Part shown: piece by piece, positions 21,601-31,729 of the stretch | Layout of the letters: each line of letters begins with the position of its first letter | How positions within the stretch are numbered: the first letter of the stretch is position 1 | Origin: Salvelinus alpinus | Lineage: Eukaryota > Chordata > Actinopteri > Salmoniformes > Salmonidae | NCBI RefSeq assembly: GCF_045679555.1 | Contig: NC_092100.1 | Span: 31,683,106 to 31,747,105, forward strand | DNA length: 64,000 nucleotides | Direction: 5' to 3' | The notes under the pieces: model-generated | The model's database searches: none | The model's input: only the letters and a program-made list of their open reading frames with translations | What the model was told of the DNA's origin: nothing | Translations under genes and position numbers: made by a program

Positions 21601-22085
21601 TTTGTGCCCAGTTATCCATCTTGCTTCACCTCTTCCTATTTGCTTCAAGCAAGTACATTTCCATCCAAGTTCACTCTCCTCGCCAACTGTCCTCAATTAC
21701 CTTTGACATTTTCCAAAAGGAGGCGAGAGAGAGGATGGAGGAGAGAGGATGCAGGTGGTGAAGAAATCGAATTGATAAAATGCCCTATACTTCTGCACTA
21801 TACTTCTACTTCTGCACTGTCAAGATTTCTTTCCTCAGAGAAGTTCTCATAAAGATGGGGCAGTACCTTCACCCTACTGGCCAACGTTGATGAAATCAAT
21901 ATTGTGATCGGTGCATATTTTGTCACTTTACCATACTACTCTGCAATTGTGTGCGTGCACCACAGACCTAGGATCAGATTCTTTACCCCCAACCTAACAT
22001 TTTCCATAGAGGAATGATAAAATATCTGAATCATTGGGACAGGCAGTGGTAGAGGCAGTCAATATGGCTGTCTGTGCTGTGTGTC
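21601..22085. other. unassigned stretch
   Basis: No gene is supported. CACAGACCTAGGATCAGATT near 21961 resembles a short piece of an abundant salmonid repeat, but no ends are defined. Confidence 0.35.
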
Positions 22086-22440
22086 TGCAAAGATGTATCT
22101 ATTATATTGACAAGATGGTCAACCGACCACTCTAACATCTGGAAATACATGTCCGCAAAGGTGAAAGGTAGTTAGGAGGAGGCGAGATCAGGCGGGAACA
22201 TTCTAGCCAGCCAATTATCTTTTGTATAAAACATATTAATACACTTGTAACAACCTAAGCATTATGAAACTTCTATTCGATCAAATAAGCCTCATCAAAA
22301 TAGCGAGTCACTTCTGTATTGATCAAATTTGACACTCTCATTGTCCCCCATACAAAAACTCCTCTCTTGGTCTGCTTATGCTTAGTCGGGCAGGACAGAG
22401 GTGGGGTTGGAGGAAGATGGTGGATGGCGACGTTACGCGA
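22086..22440 (+). repeat. dispersed repeat R, copy 3
   Basis: ATCTATTATATTGACAAGAT, GAACATTCTAGCCAGCCAAT, AACCTAAGCATTATGAAACT and GATCAAATTTGACACTCTCA match copies 1 and 2 in order. The middle is shortened. The end near 22440 grades into unassigned sequence up to the Tc1 end at 22539. Confidence 0.7.
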
Positions 22441-22538
22441 GGCCCGAAAGAAGGGCGTGAGATACAAATCTTACAAACCGACGTCTGCGAAATACAAGCC
22501 GTGTACTTTCTCCTTTGAGTCAGGTACAAGAAAGATAA

Positions 22539-22654
22539 TAACAGTGCCTTCAGAAAGTATTCACACTCCTTGACTTTCCACATTTTGTTGTGTTACAGCT
22601 AGAATTAAAAATGAATTAAATTGATATTTTTTGTCACTGGCCTACACACAATAC
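22539..22654 (+). mobile_element. Tc1-like left end, split from its remainder at 24056-24365
   Basis: TAACAGTGCCTTCAGAAAGT and CACTCCTTGACTTTCCACAT, then CCTACACACAATAC, are the left terminal and subterminal parts of a Tc1 element. The sequence stops at 22654, exactly where the proline-rich element's LTR begins. The transposase C-terminal part of a Tc1 appears on the far side of that element. Confidence 0.8.
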
Positions 22655-22991
22655 TGTCACGATCGTTATAATGATTGGACCAAGGCGCAGCGTGTGTAGA
22701 ATTCCACATGTTTAATAAACTCACCAAACAAAACAGAAGAAAAACGAAATGTGACGTTCTGGGCTGCTCACAAACAGCTACACAAAACATAGTCAAGATC
22801 CTACAAAGCACAATGGGGATCATATTTAGGCAGCCATTTCCCCAATCAGAGACAACGATAAACAGCTGCCACTGATTGCGAACCATACCAGGCCAACATA
22901 GATCATTAAACACCTAGATGACCCACCCTAGTCACTATCACGCCCCAACCAACATAGAGAATAAGCAGTTCTCTATGGTCAGGGCGTGACA
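22655..22991 (-). repeat. LTR-like unit of the proline-rich element, copy B (3' LTR)
   Basis: Read on the minus strand the unit starts TGTCACGCCCTGACCATAGA at 22991 and ends ATAACGATCGTGACA at 22655 (337 bp). It contains GACTAGGGTGGGTCATCTAG, CTCTGATTGGGG and CACGCTGCGCCTTGGTCC, as in copies A and C. It follows the interior and a G-rich polypurine tract on the minus strand, so it is the 3' LTR. It is shorter than the 402-bp copies. Confidence 0.75.
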
Positions 22992-24055
22992 GCACCCCCC
23001 CCCCCCCAGACTCCGACTGCTAAACCTGACTCAATAGGGGAAGGTCCGGGTGGGCATCTACCGTCGGGGGCGGCTCCGGTGCGGGGCGAAGTACCCACTC
23101 TGCTCGCAGATACATCATCTTCCACGGCGGCTCTGGTGCGGGGATCGTCGCCGGAGGCTCCGGACCGCAGACCGTCGCCGGAAGCTCCGGACCGCAGACC
23201 GTCGCAGGAGGATCTGGACTGTGGACCGTCTCAGGAGGTTCCGAACTGTGAAACGTCGCCGGAAACTCTGGATTGGGAACTGTCGCCGGAAGCTTGGTGC
23301 GTGGGGCCGGCACTGGTGGTACCGGGCTGATGACTCGCACCTCAGGGCGAGTGCGGGGAGGAGGCACAGGACGTACTGGACTGTGGAGGGGCACTGGAGG
23401 CCTGATGCGTGGGACCTGTACAGGTGGCACCGGGCTGGTGACACGCACCTCAGGGCGAGTGCGAGGAGCAGGAACAGGACGGACCTGACTGGGGACACGC
23501 ACTTGAGGGAGAGTGCGAGGAGCAGGCACAGGACGTACCGGGCTGTGGAGACGTACTGGAGACCTGGTGCGTATAGCCGGCATCAATGGTACCGGAACTT
23601 TAACACACTTCACACGGCAAGTGCGAGGAGCTGGCACAGGACGTCCTGGGTTGTGAAGGTGCACTGGAGACCTGGTGCGTATAGCCGGCATCAATTGTTC
23701 CGGAACATTAACACACTTCTCAGGACGAGTACGGGGAGCTGACTCAGGTGGCACCAAACTGACAACACGTTCCTTTATTCCAAATCCGTGTATCCTCCAC
23801 CAACTCAACAACTCTCCCATTTCTCTCTCCTCCAAATTGTCCTTCTTCTCCCAGACTGGCTCTGGTTCACTCCTCGGCTCCGCCGACTGCTCCATGTTCC
23901 CCCCCCCAAAATAATTATTGGGGTTTCTGTGGCCTTCCTCCCCGACTTCGTCGCTGTCCCTCCTTCGCTGCTTCCGCCTGCTTCCATGGCAGGCTCTTCT
24001 CTCCTGCCATTATACCATCCCAAGTCCAGGATGTTCTCTCCCTAATCTCCTCCAA
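22992..24055 (-). mobile_element. proline-rich non-autonomous LTR element, internal region, copy B
   Basis: On the minus strand a decayed version of the N-terminal segment (24055-23910) comes first, then a G run at the frame junction, the proline-rich ORF (23895-23020), about 15 G residues (complement of 22995-23008), GTGC and the 3' LTR. The G run directly before TGTCACG is placed where a polypurine tract primes plus-strand synthesis. The 5' LTR is missing; Tc1 sequence follows at 24056. Confidence 0.65.
23020..23895 (-). CDS. proline-rich repeat ORF, copy B (hypothetical, 291 codons)
   Basis: An ATG at 23895 opens an uninterrupted 291-codon frame. Its N-terminal 60 residues are acidic and non-repetitive (EPRSEPEPVWEKKDN). 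Degenerate 36-residue units follow (SPVRPVPAPRTLPQVRVPSQ, VPPVQVPRIRPPVPLHSPVR), then 9-residue units (TVHSPDPPATVCGPELPAT) and a C-terminus ending TVDAHPDLPLLSQV. The stop lies about 25 bp before the polypurine tract. No enzyme, zinc-knuckle or membrane motif is visible. The intact frame and the C-terminal DAHPD block, also readable in copy C, support coding. The function is unknown; a structural Gag-like role is only a guess. Confidence 0.5.
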   Translation of the reverse strand: MEQSAEPRSEPEPVWEKKDNLEEREMGELLSWWRIHGFGIKERVVSLVPPESAPRTRPEKCVNVPEQLMPAIRTRSPVHLHNPGRPVPAPRTCRVKCVKVPVPLMPAIRTRSPVRLHSPVRPVPAPRTLPQVRVPSQVRPVPAPRTRPEVRVTSPVPPVQVPRIRPPVPLHSPVRPVPPPRTRPEVRVISPVPPVPAPRTKLPATVPNPEFPATFHSSEPPETVHSPDPPATVCGPELPATVCGPEPPATIPAPEPPWKMMYLRAEWVLRPAPEPPPTVDAHPDLPLLSQV

Positions 24056-24365
24056 AGACCCACAATGAAGCACGCACATTTAACCAGCATGGCTACCACA
24101 GCATTCTGCAGCAATACGCCATCCCATCTGGTTTGCGCTTAGTGGGTTTATCGTTTGTTTTTCAACAGGACAATGACCCAAAACACACCCCCAGGCTGTG
24201 TAAGGGCTATTTGACCAAGGAGAGTGATGGAGTGCTGTATCAGATGACCTGGCCTGCACAATCACCCGACCTCAACCCATTCAGATGGTTTGGGATGAGT
24301 TGGACCGCAGAGTGAAGGAAAAGCAGCCAACAAGTGGTCAGCATATGCCTTTTTTTAAGAACAAA
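24056..24365 (+). pseudogene. Tc1 transposase C-terminal part
   Basis: The frame carries FVFQQDNDPKHTPRLCKGYL and WPAQSPDLNPFRWFGMSWT. These are the second aspartate block and the region of the final acidic residue of the DD34E core. In intact copies the latter reads NPIEMVWDELD; here the glutamate position is replaced. The N-terminal half and right terminus are missing. Together with 22539-22654 it is best read as one Tc1 copy opened by the proline-rich element with loss of the middle. Confidence 0.75.
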
Positions 24366-25925
24366 TGTGCAATGCACTTTCCAAACTGTGAAAGGTATGG
24401 TAGGGTTGGGAGATGGTGGATGTGGTTGGAAGAGCATGCTTGTTTGAAATGGAAAAGCATTGGTAGCTATTGATAAAGAAGAACATCAAGAAGAAGAAGC
24501 TGCTTTACAAGTGGGATGCACTGTTGTAAGGGAGGAAGAGGGTGAGCTTGAGTTGGTTAAAAATGGCAGGAAAAGGGAAATGGTTTGTTAAAGGAGAATG
24601 GTAGAAAGTGTAAGCAGTGTGAGCTGAAGACCGGAGGAGAAATGGAAGTGTATGAGGGTGAAGTATTGGAGGTGGTAGGTGTGTTGAAGTTCTCGGAGCC
24701 CGAGGCTTGCACCGAGGGTCAGGATAAAGATGAGTCTGTGACAGTAGGCTTGAAGTTTTTGGAAAAAGTGGACCCTTGCCTTTTGGCTGATTCATTTGTG
24801 GTTTCAGGGTGGGTGAAAACAGAATCGGGTGCTGTGGAATTGGTGAGCGTAAACAGAAGTGGTCTTGTGATAATTGTTTGTGTTTCTGCTGGTCAGATGG
24901 AGCAGGTGCTCCACGTTAAATGAATGGGGGCAAGAGATGTAAAAATGTTTACTCTCAAGAAAAGGGTGCCATTGAAAGGAGTGATTACTCAGGTAGTGGT
25001 AAATGTGAAAGCTAAAGGTGAAGATTGCAGGTGTTTGTGATGCTCATTGTTTGGTGTGATTCAGACAGGGTGGCATGAGTGGTGAAACAGAAGTCATTGT
25101 CTGTTGTTTTGAGTTTTGATGTTGACTCTTTGCCTGACAACGTGATGTTAAGATATATAACTTATGCTGTATTAGCTTTTGTGCCAAATACATTACGTTG
25201 TTACAAGTGTCAAGCTTATGGGCATGTTGCAGCAGTGTGTAGGAGGGAGGTTCCTAGGCATGAGAAGTGTGCAAAAGGGCACGAGACAAAGGAATGTGTA
25301 GCATTTGGGAAAGTAGTGGTATGTGTTAATTGTAGGGGTGCCCGTGGGGCTGGGGATCAGAAATGTCTGGTGCGAGAGAGGCAGGTTGAGGTTTCCAGGG
25401 TTCGAGTAGTGCAGAAGTTGTCATATGCTGAGGCAGTGAAGAAAGTAGAGGAAGATGGGTCAAGGGGGAGGGATCCTAAGAGGAGTGGTGTGAGTAGTAG
25501 ATCTGTATCAGTACAGAGTGATAAACCAACAAGTGATATATGTTTCAGTAATATTGAATTTTTAGCATTTATAGCAATGGTGATCAACTACTATAGGGAT
25601 GGAACATAAGTTGCAGAAAATTTATGTTGTGGTGGCAGGTGCAGAGAGGTATTTGGGTGTGCTAGACCTGACAGAGTTACAGGGTGTTTTGAGTGGTGGT
25701 GTCCCATCTTTTCAGGCTGTTGGCCTGAAGTAGAACTAAATAGTGGAGTATAGTGTTTATTTTTTATATATATATTTTTTGTGAGTGTAGTTTTAGATTG
25801 TAGTTTATTTAATAATACAAAAATTCAAGCAAAGTATAAGGGAGTTATACTCCATTCTAGTAGGTGGCGGTAATTCAACATTTATTGGATGCCAACCGCC
25901 GTCAAATCTCATCGAAGAAGAAAAA
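24366..25925 (+). mobile_element. Nimb/I-clade-like LINE remnant: ORF1 joined to 3' end
   Basis: The block begins with AAGAAGAAGAAGCTGC near 24490 and carries ORF1-type frames (24585-24923 and 25079-25609). It ends with GTAGGTGGCGGTAATTCAAC and CTCATCGAAGAAGAAAAACG near 25925. No endonuclease or reverse transcriptase is present between ORF1 and the tail, so the middle of the element is missing. The Nimb-like naming rests on the ORF1 zinc-knuckle pattern and the tail. Confidence 0.6.
25079..25609 (+). pseudogene. LINE ORF1 zinc-knuckle protein, C-terminal part
   Basis: The frame contains a complete CX2CX4HX4C knuckle in RCYKCQAYGHVAAVCRR. A second cluster, KCAKGHETKEC and CVNCRGARGAGDQKC, has lost its histidine. 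This arrangement is that of the nucleic-acid-binding ORF1 protein of I/Nimb-type LINEs, which packages element RNA. The start at 25079 is not ATG. The upstream part (24585-24923, LEVVGVLKFSEPEACTEGQD) is separated by frameshifts and stops, for example TGA at 24922. It is not a host CNBP-type gene: there are no introns and it sits among element sequence. Confidence 0.7.
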
Positions 25926-25999
25926 CGAACAAAGCATTTCGTCTGCCGGAAAACTACAGGAAGAAGAAAAACTATGCCTTATACTGGATTTCCCAACGC

Positions 26000-26091
26000 T
26001 GAAAGTGAGAGTCCCGTCTTTGCAGCTCTGTAAAAAGTGAGAATTGCGGGGGATTTGACACTATGGGAAAACTGGACGAGTTACTTTTAAG
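26000..26091 (+). other. candidate non-coding first exon of the LYSMD4-like gene
   Basis: The sequence before a strong donor (TTTTAAG then GTGAGT at 26092) is GC-richer than its flanks and lies on the correct strand upstream of the coding exons. An ATG at 26063 opens MGKLDELLL. If spliced to the acceptor at 31720 this small upstream frame would stop at once (AG joined to CTAG). It would therefore be a uORF and not a protein N-terminus. Assignment to this gene is inference from position only. Confidence 0.3.
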
Positions 26092-26496
26092 GTGAGTTGC
26101 AAGCTCAAACCTTATTAGCCAATCTGATTTGATATGAATAAACCTATTTTGTACATTTTATTTTTTAGATTGATTGATAAACATTTGGTTCAAGCTAGCT
26201 ACTGTAATGTGTTAGGTAATTTTGGCTTACTATAATGTCACGTCCACAGTCCGTGAGTGAAGCAAGTAACGTTAAGTGTGCAAGGTCAAAATATATTCGG
26301 CCTGTTAGCTAACTTAAACGGCTAGCTGTTACTAGCTACGTACCAGTCGCCACGTAACTTGCCGGTTATTTTGTTAATTTTTTCGTTTTGATAGTATGTA
26401 TAGTAGCTTGCAAGCGATTGTCATAGTTTTTATGAAGCAACAGGTCAGACATGAAGTTAACGTTAGTTTCATGTATAACTAGTAGGTACAAAAGCT

Positions 26497-26556
26497 AGCT
26501 GACAAATCTCAACTCCAGGTAGTTATGTATCTACCTGGAGTTGAGATTTCTCAGCT
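26497..26556. repeat. 26-bp inverted repeat with 8-nt loop
   Basis: Arms 26497-26522 and 26531-26556 pair at 25 of 26 positions (core AAATCTCAACTCCAGGTAG). The hairpin lies in the presumed first intron. Confidence 0.9.
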
Positions 26557-26913
26557 AATTCATAACACATCTAGACTAGTTTCAGGACTGTCTGTTGCAT
26601 GTATGCAACTTTGCATGGTCTGACTAGGTACATTGAATGTGTTACGTAACGCGACATATGTGATAACTAGCCAGCTCTCGAAAACCCTTAACTTTACATA
26701 GTATAGATTTTTTAGCGGTTACATTCGCCCACGGTTGGCTCCATGTGAACTACAATTTCGAAGTTGTGTTTAAAGGTTTAGAAACGTCTAATCATTGTTT
26801 TCGAAACATATGCTGATGTGCCGCTTATCTTGGTTGTCAGCGAGAATGTTTTTCAAATAAAGATACTGTAGTAGTTTTGCACAAATCCACAAGCTGTGTG
26901 TGCCTCCAGTTAT

Positions 26914-29499
26914 TAGTGATGGGTCGTTCGCGAACGAGTCGGCTCTAAGAGCCGGCTCTTGTAGGTGAACTTTGGGAGCCGGCTCGCATATCAGAAGAGC
27001 GGAATCTATTTATAAAAATATAAAACAATTAAGATATGAATAATCTAAATATTTAAATGAATATAATTAACTAATTCAAAGAACGACATTTAAAAAATAA
27101 TAATAATATAGCTCAAGCGCACGCACACACATTCGTTCTGACTGTCTTCTCAGACTTCTCACCTGTTGTTCCTGTCAATCAGACACACAGTGTCAACCAA
27201 TGAACCAAAGATGCGTGAGGGAGGGCCGAGCCAACTCACTAAGTCACACACTTAGCAGCCGAGTAGAGAGAGGAAGGACAGCTGTGAAGACAACAGCCGG
27301 AAAATGAGTCCGAAGCACAGTAGCATTTGGATGCATTTTAATAATAGAATTTGCCAAAACAAAATCTCATAAAGCCGGTTCTACCCACAACCTACACCGG
27401 CATATGCGAACTGTGCACCCAACTAACTGTGCACCCAACTGTGAAGCTAGCTGTAGCGGAGCTTTGAGAAACTAGCGGGCCTGCTAGTGATAGTGGTCGA
27501 ACCAGCCACTCAGTCAAGTAGGCCTACTCCGCGACCCACAGCAATGCAGTCTTCTATGGACCACTTTATGCCAAAGCATATGTCTATAGCAAAACAAGGC
27601 CAAATTGATATTGCATTGGCTAAAATGATTGCCACCGATTTCCAGCCATTTTCGATTGTGGAGGACAGAGGTTTTAGAAATTGTAGCAATACTCTAAATC
27701 CAATGTATGCAATTCCAAGCAGGAAAACCCTTTCAAAGTCACTTATTCCACAACTGTACGAGAGCACACAGGATTCAGTGCGGGAAAGAGTCCAAAAAGC
27801 TACTGCAGTTAGCCTTACCACTGACTGCTGGACATCAAGGGTAACCACTTGTTACATGTCACTTCATTGAAGATTTTTCGATGTCTAGCTGTCTCTGGAC
27901 TGCTTTGAGTTCAGCCACAGACACCTCAGATAACTTGGCAGAGGAACTGTTGAGTGGCCAGAGAATGACAAGTAGATGGAAAAGTGGTCTGTTGTGTTAA
28001 TGACAATGCAGCTAACATAACCAAAGCCGTTAAAATGGACCCATCATCCATGTCTTGCCCACACAATCAACCTGATTGTAAGAGATGCTCTGAAGTTGAA
28101 GCCCACTGTGGACAAAGTGAAAGCAGCTGTGGAATGCTTCCACAGGAGCACAGTAGGTGCTGAAAAACTAAAGTCTACACAACGCCAGATGGGGATGCCT
28201 GAGCTGAGGCCTAAACAAGACTGCACTACAAGGTGAAATTCAACATTCTATATGTTGAAGCGGTTTCTTGAGTCAAAGGATACCATCTTCTCTACCCTGG
28301 CCATTGTCAATGCACCTGTTGATGCTCTGACACAAGAGAAATGGGAGGTGGTGGTGGAGGAGGTGTGCAGAGTCCTGGAACCCTTTAAGCAGGTTACTGT
28401 GGAGATCAGTGGAGAGAGGTACAGTAAGCAGTTATTACTAAATTATTTAATCCAGTATTATATATGAATGATACTGATACTCCTGTTTAAGGGGCGGCAG
28501 CGAATCACAGCCAGCCGCCAGAGAGAAGAAAATGTAATGAGTTGATGGACACCCTATGTTCATCAATGGACAGAAAGTTGTACAGAATGGAATATAATCA
28601 CATGCTATCAGAAACCGCTGCACTTGACCCCAGGTTTAAGAAGTTAGCCTTCAGTGATGCCAGAGCAATTGATGGGGCTCTTCAAAGAATAACCTCAGCA
28701 GCAGGGAGGGCCAGCCCCAACAGTCAGCTGGCTCAGGCACCAGGGCAACAGGGAGAAGAGGGATCAGATGGAGCAGAAGCACCAGCACCAGCAGTAGTGC
28801 CACAAACGTCTGCTGTTTGGATACTGTTTGACGAGAGAGCAACAGCACAAAAGAATCCCTCAGCAGATGCCATAATGGAGGTCCAATCCTATTTGGAGGA
28901 GCCCCTCCAAAGATCTGCAGATCCTCTGAGCTGGTGGAAGAACAAGGCATCTGCCTACCCACGGCTTACTAAAGTCATGACAGGGAGACTCTGCATAGTG
29001 GTCACATCCGTTCCCTCTGAGAGGGTCTTCTCACAAACGGGACAAAATCTCTCATAAAAGCAAAATATGGTCAGCATTGCTGTGTGCTGCTGGTTATAAC
29101 ATGGCAATAAAGAAGAGAGAGAAAAGAGGGACCAGTTTAATATTTTAAGTGGGATGCTGCAGTTTTGCACATTGTTATATATTTTTCTTTGATATGGTGC
29201 AATATTCTATTATGCTGTTTGTAGATTGTATTAGTTTTGAATGGTTAGATGTATATGCACTTTGTTTATATACATTCAAAAGTTATACTTTAAATGCAAA
29301 TGTTTAATAGCATTCTTTTTCATAACAAATCAATGCATTTTTAAATATAATTTTTTAAACACCAATCATAGTCAAACTATCGCAAACTGTTTGACTTGAA
29401 AAAATACAAAACATATATTTTTTAAAGAGCCGTTTGGGAGCCAAAAGAGCAGTCTCTTTTTGGTGAGCTGAGCCGAATGAGCCGGAATGCCCATCACTA
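26914..29499 (+). mobile_element. hAT transposon, 2.6 kb, complete ends, dead transposase
   Basis: Terminal inverted repeats TAGTGATGGG and CCCATCACTA bound the element. It is flanked by CCAGTTAT on both sides (26906-26913 and 29500-29507), an exact 8-bp duplication. Subterminal GAGCCGGCTC and GAGCCG motifs are repeated near both ends, as expected for transposase binding sites. The transposase frame is broken into at least four pieces. The element sits in the first intron of the LYSMD4-like gene in the same orientation. Confidence 0.93.
27303..29057 (+). pseudogene. hAT transposase, frameshifted
   Basis: In order: a BED-type zinc finger remnant (STHNLHRHMRTVHP near 27375-27420, after a frameshift); 27487-27870 with MDHFMPKHMSIAKQ, FSIVEDRGFRN and SLTTDCWTSR; a broken middle; 28252-28467 with LKRFLESKDTIFSTL and VVVEEVCRVLEPFKQVT; and 28542-29057 with LDPRFKKLAF and the hAT C-terminal dimerisation block SWWKNKASAYPRL followed by VTSVPSERVFSQTG. 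This is the layout of ZBED-like hAT transposases. Stops and frameshifts near 27340, 27868, 28240 and 28465 rule out activity. Confidence 0.85.
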
Positions 29500-29507
29500 C
29501 CAGTTAT

Positions 29508-30104
29508 GCTTACACACAGGTGTTCGGAGCATGCTAGATAGTAGGGAGGTAACGACGTTACAGGTACACCTATTCGTACAGTACGGGGACCTCTGTTCGG
29601 TCCGCACTGTGAACCCAAATGAATACATAAACACTAGGCCTATAAACTATGCATATGCTGAATTATATATATGCCTCAAGTAAATCTGAGCTGAAAAACA
29701 TTTTAGGCTAATCCGTTAAAACATTTTGTAATCAAAATTGGCACATCACAAACTGTCCTTTTGTGAGGTGCAGCCTGGACCTAGTTATGTACGATGGCGA
29801 GCGGTGAGGTCTAAACCAGGAGGATTCTCCATCATCGTTAAAATCTTCAGTTTGGGAACTCCTGTAATGAAGCAGCTAATCGTTTGGGGGACTGCAGTTC
29901 GCAATGCATTCCACCAAGTGTCGTTCACAATCTAGTCCCGTTGCGGCCACCACAAATAGACCTTGTTTCAACTGTATCAAGAAATAATCTTATTTGTATG
30001 CCTAGCAATCAACAAATGTACATTGTTTAAAGCACACTTTTACAAATCTGTCACCGATGACAGCCCCAATAAGCCCCCTATGGTGAAGGACGTGAACTTT
30101 TTAT
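29508..30104. other. intron 1 sequence, unassigned
   Basis: No exon or repeat with clear ends is seen. Short frames show no family. Confidence 0.35.
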
Positions 30105-30258
30105 ATTTTAGTCATTTAGCAGACACTCTTATCCAGAGCAATTAGGATTAAGTGCCTTGCTCAAGGGCACAACGACAGATTTGTTATCTATCCGGCTTGG
30201 GGATTCAAACCAGCAACCTTTGGGTTTCTGGCCCAATGCTCTTAACTCTATATCTGAA
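30105..30258 (-). mobile_element. tRNA-derived SINE with LINE-type tail
   Basis: The plus strand reads TAGTCATTTAGCAGACACTC (tail), AAGTGCCTTGCTCAAGGGCA and GGGATTCAAACCAGCAACCT (complement of a B-box-like TGGTTTGAATCCC). The A-box end is decayed. Order and orientation match 44725-44893. Confidence 0.75.
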
Positions 30259-30405
30259 TTCTGACTCTTTTGAGTTTTCAGTTCACCCGGAGGGGGTTCT
30301 GCTTGCTCTGGGCATTACTGACTCAAATTAACAAAATGAATCGAACGATTCGTTCTTTTGACTGACCGACTCAGTCAGTAAAAAGAGCCAAACCTCCCAT
30401 CACTA
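30259..30405 (+). mobile_element. hAT right-end fragment
   Basis: AATCGAACGATTCGTTCTTT, repeated GACTGACCGACTCAGTCAGT motifs and the terminal CCCATCACTA at 30396-30405 resemble the right end of a hAT family related to the 2.6-kb copy. No matching left end is found. Confidence 0.6.
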
Positions 30406-30406
30406 G

Positions 30407-30545
30407 TGGGAACCCTAACCCTATAAAGTTGTATAGTAATTTTGCCTTAAAAAAACGTTTACTGCTAATATGAAAGATATGTTTCCAAAACCGTACCGCA
30501 AGCAGTGCATTTTAACGTTCAGAACGACCAGAAGATACTGTCATC
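30407..30545 (+). repeat. dispersed repeat shared with 1885-2060
   Basis: GTGGGAACCCTAACCCTAT and TTTCCAAAACCGTACCGCAA match the earlier copy in order and orientation. Confidence 0.6.
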
Positions 30546-30595
30546 AACTGGCACAAAAGCAGTTAGCGTCTATGAATGGGTTATGCGATAACTAG

Positions 30596-31395
30596 CTAGC
30601 AATGTTTCCACACTTAACTCTACAGGGTAGCTTATACAAAACACCACCATATAGTTTAACTAACCTGCTCTTGGAGATACTTTCCTTGTTCTTGAAACGG
30701 GGAAAAGTTATCTAAAATGTCGGTGTCCAGTTGCAGGTGGTTCACAAAAACCAGAGGAACACATGGATTTAATATCTTTGAGTTGAGTGGGTAACGAGGG
30801 CACTGTCTCATTTTAATAGCTGGGTGCTCTGCCATATGACTAACTTCAAAATAAATCCCAAGTTCAAGAAACATTGGGAAATGGCAGCACTCCAAAAAGT
30901 TTTTTAAAAGGACAAAAATACATGAAATTAGGTGACAACTTTTTGTACTAAATGAAAACAAAAACGTTTTTGGAGTGCTGCCGTTTCCCAAAGTTTCTGG
31001 ACCTTGGGATTTGATTTAATATTAAATCCAAGTTTTGTATCGAGTGAGTGTGTACATCTTTGTTTTGGTCGCAATGTGACGTGCTGTCATCTTCACGTTG
31101 CTGCGTCTCATGGAAACGACTAGTTCCTGAAAAGATGCTGGGAAATGCTAGATGTGCGGCAGCTAAGATGGCGAGGAACCTCCTCACGTGGTACAAAACA
31201 TGGATTTAATATCTTTCTGATTTTTCAGTTTTTTTGTAGAACCACCTGCAACTGGACACTGACATTTTAAAAGATAACCTTTTTCCTGAATCAAGAACGA
31301 AAAAGGTATCGCCAAGAGCAGGTTAGTTGAACAATCTATGGAGCATTTTGTATAAGCTGCCCTGTAACGTCAAGTATGGAAATATCATTACCACA
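30596..31395. repeat. large imperfect inverted repeat (foldback)
   Basis: Blocks on the left recur inverted on the right: CAGGGTAGCTTATACAAAA (30634) against TTTTGTATAAGCTGCCCTG (31347); TCCAGTTGCAGGTGGTTCAC against AACCACCTGCAACTGGACAC; and GGGAAATGGCAGCACTCCAA against GGAGTGCTGCCGTTTCCC. Arms of roughly 300 bp or more surround a centre near 30935. No open frame is present. Confidence 0.8.
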
Positions 31396-31729
31396 TATCT
31401 CACGTAACACAGTGTCTAAGAGTAGACTAGCTATGGCTGAGTAAAGGCATAGGTAGCTCTCCATTTAGAGAGGTTGTAAGTGGCTTTGGTAAAGGTACAC
31501 TCATTGCTGTAAAATTGATGTAAGTTGAGCTAATGAAGAATATAAAAAATAAGGGAATTTAGAGTTTGGCTAACTTACTGTTCAAACAATGTACTTGTGA
31601 TTGTCTGTGCACTAGCTATAGAAACATAGGTGTTTTTGTATTCAGTTTACATAGCAAGCTACTTATTATAAAACCCTTATCACACTTGATAATTTTGTGT
31701 CTTCTTTCCACCTAAAGTAGCTAGTTGTG

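Noticed and set aside
25079..25609. A host CCHC zinc-finger gene
   Set aside because: There is no intron-exon structure, one knuckle is broken, and the frame sits between LINE-type 5' and 3' sequence.
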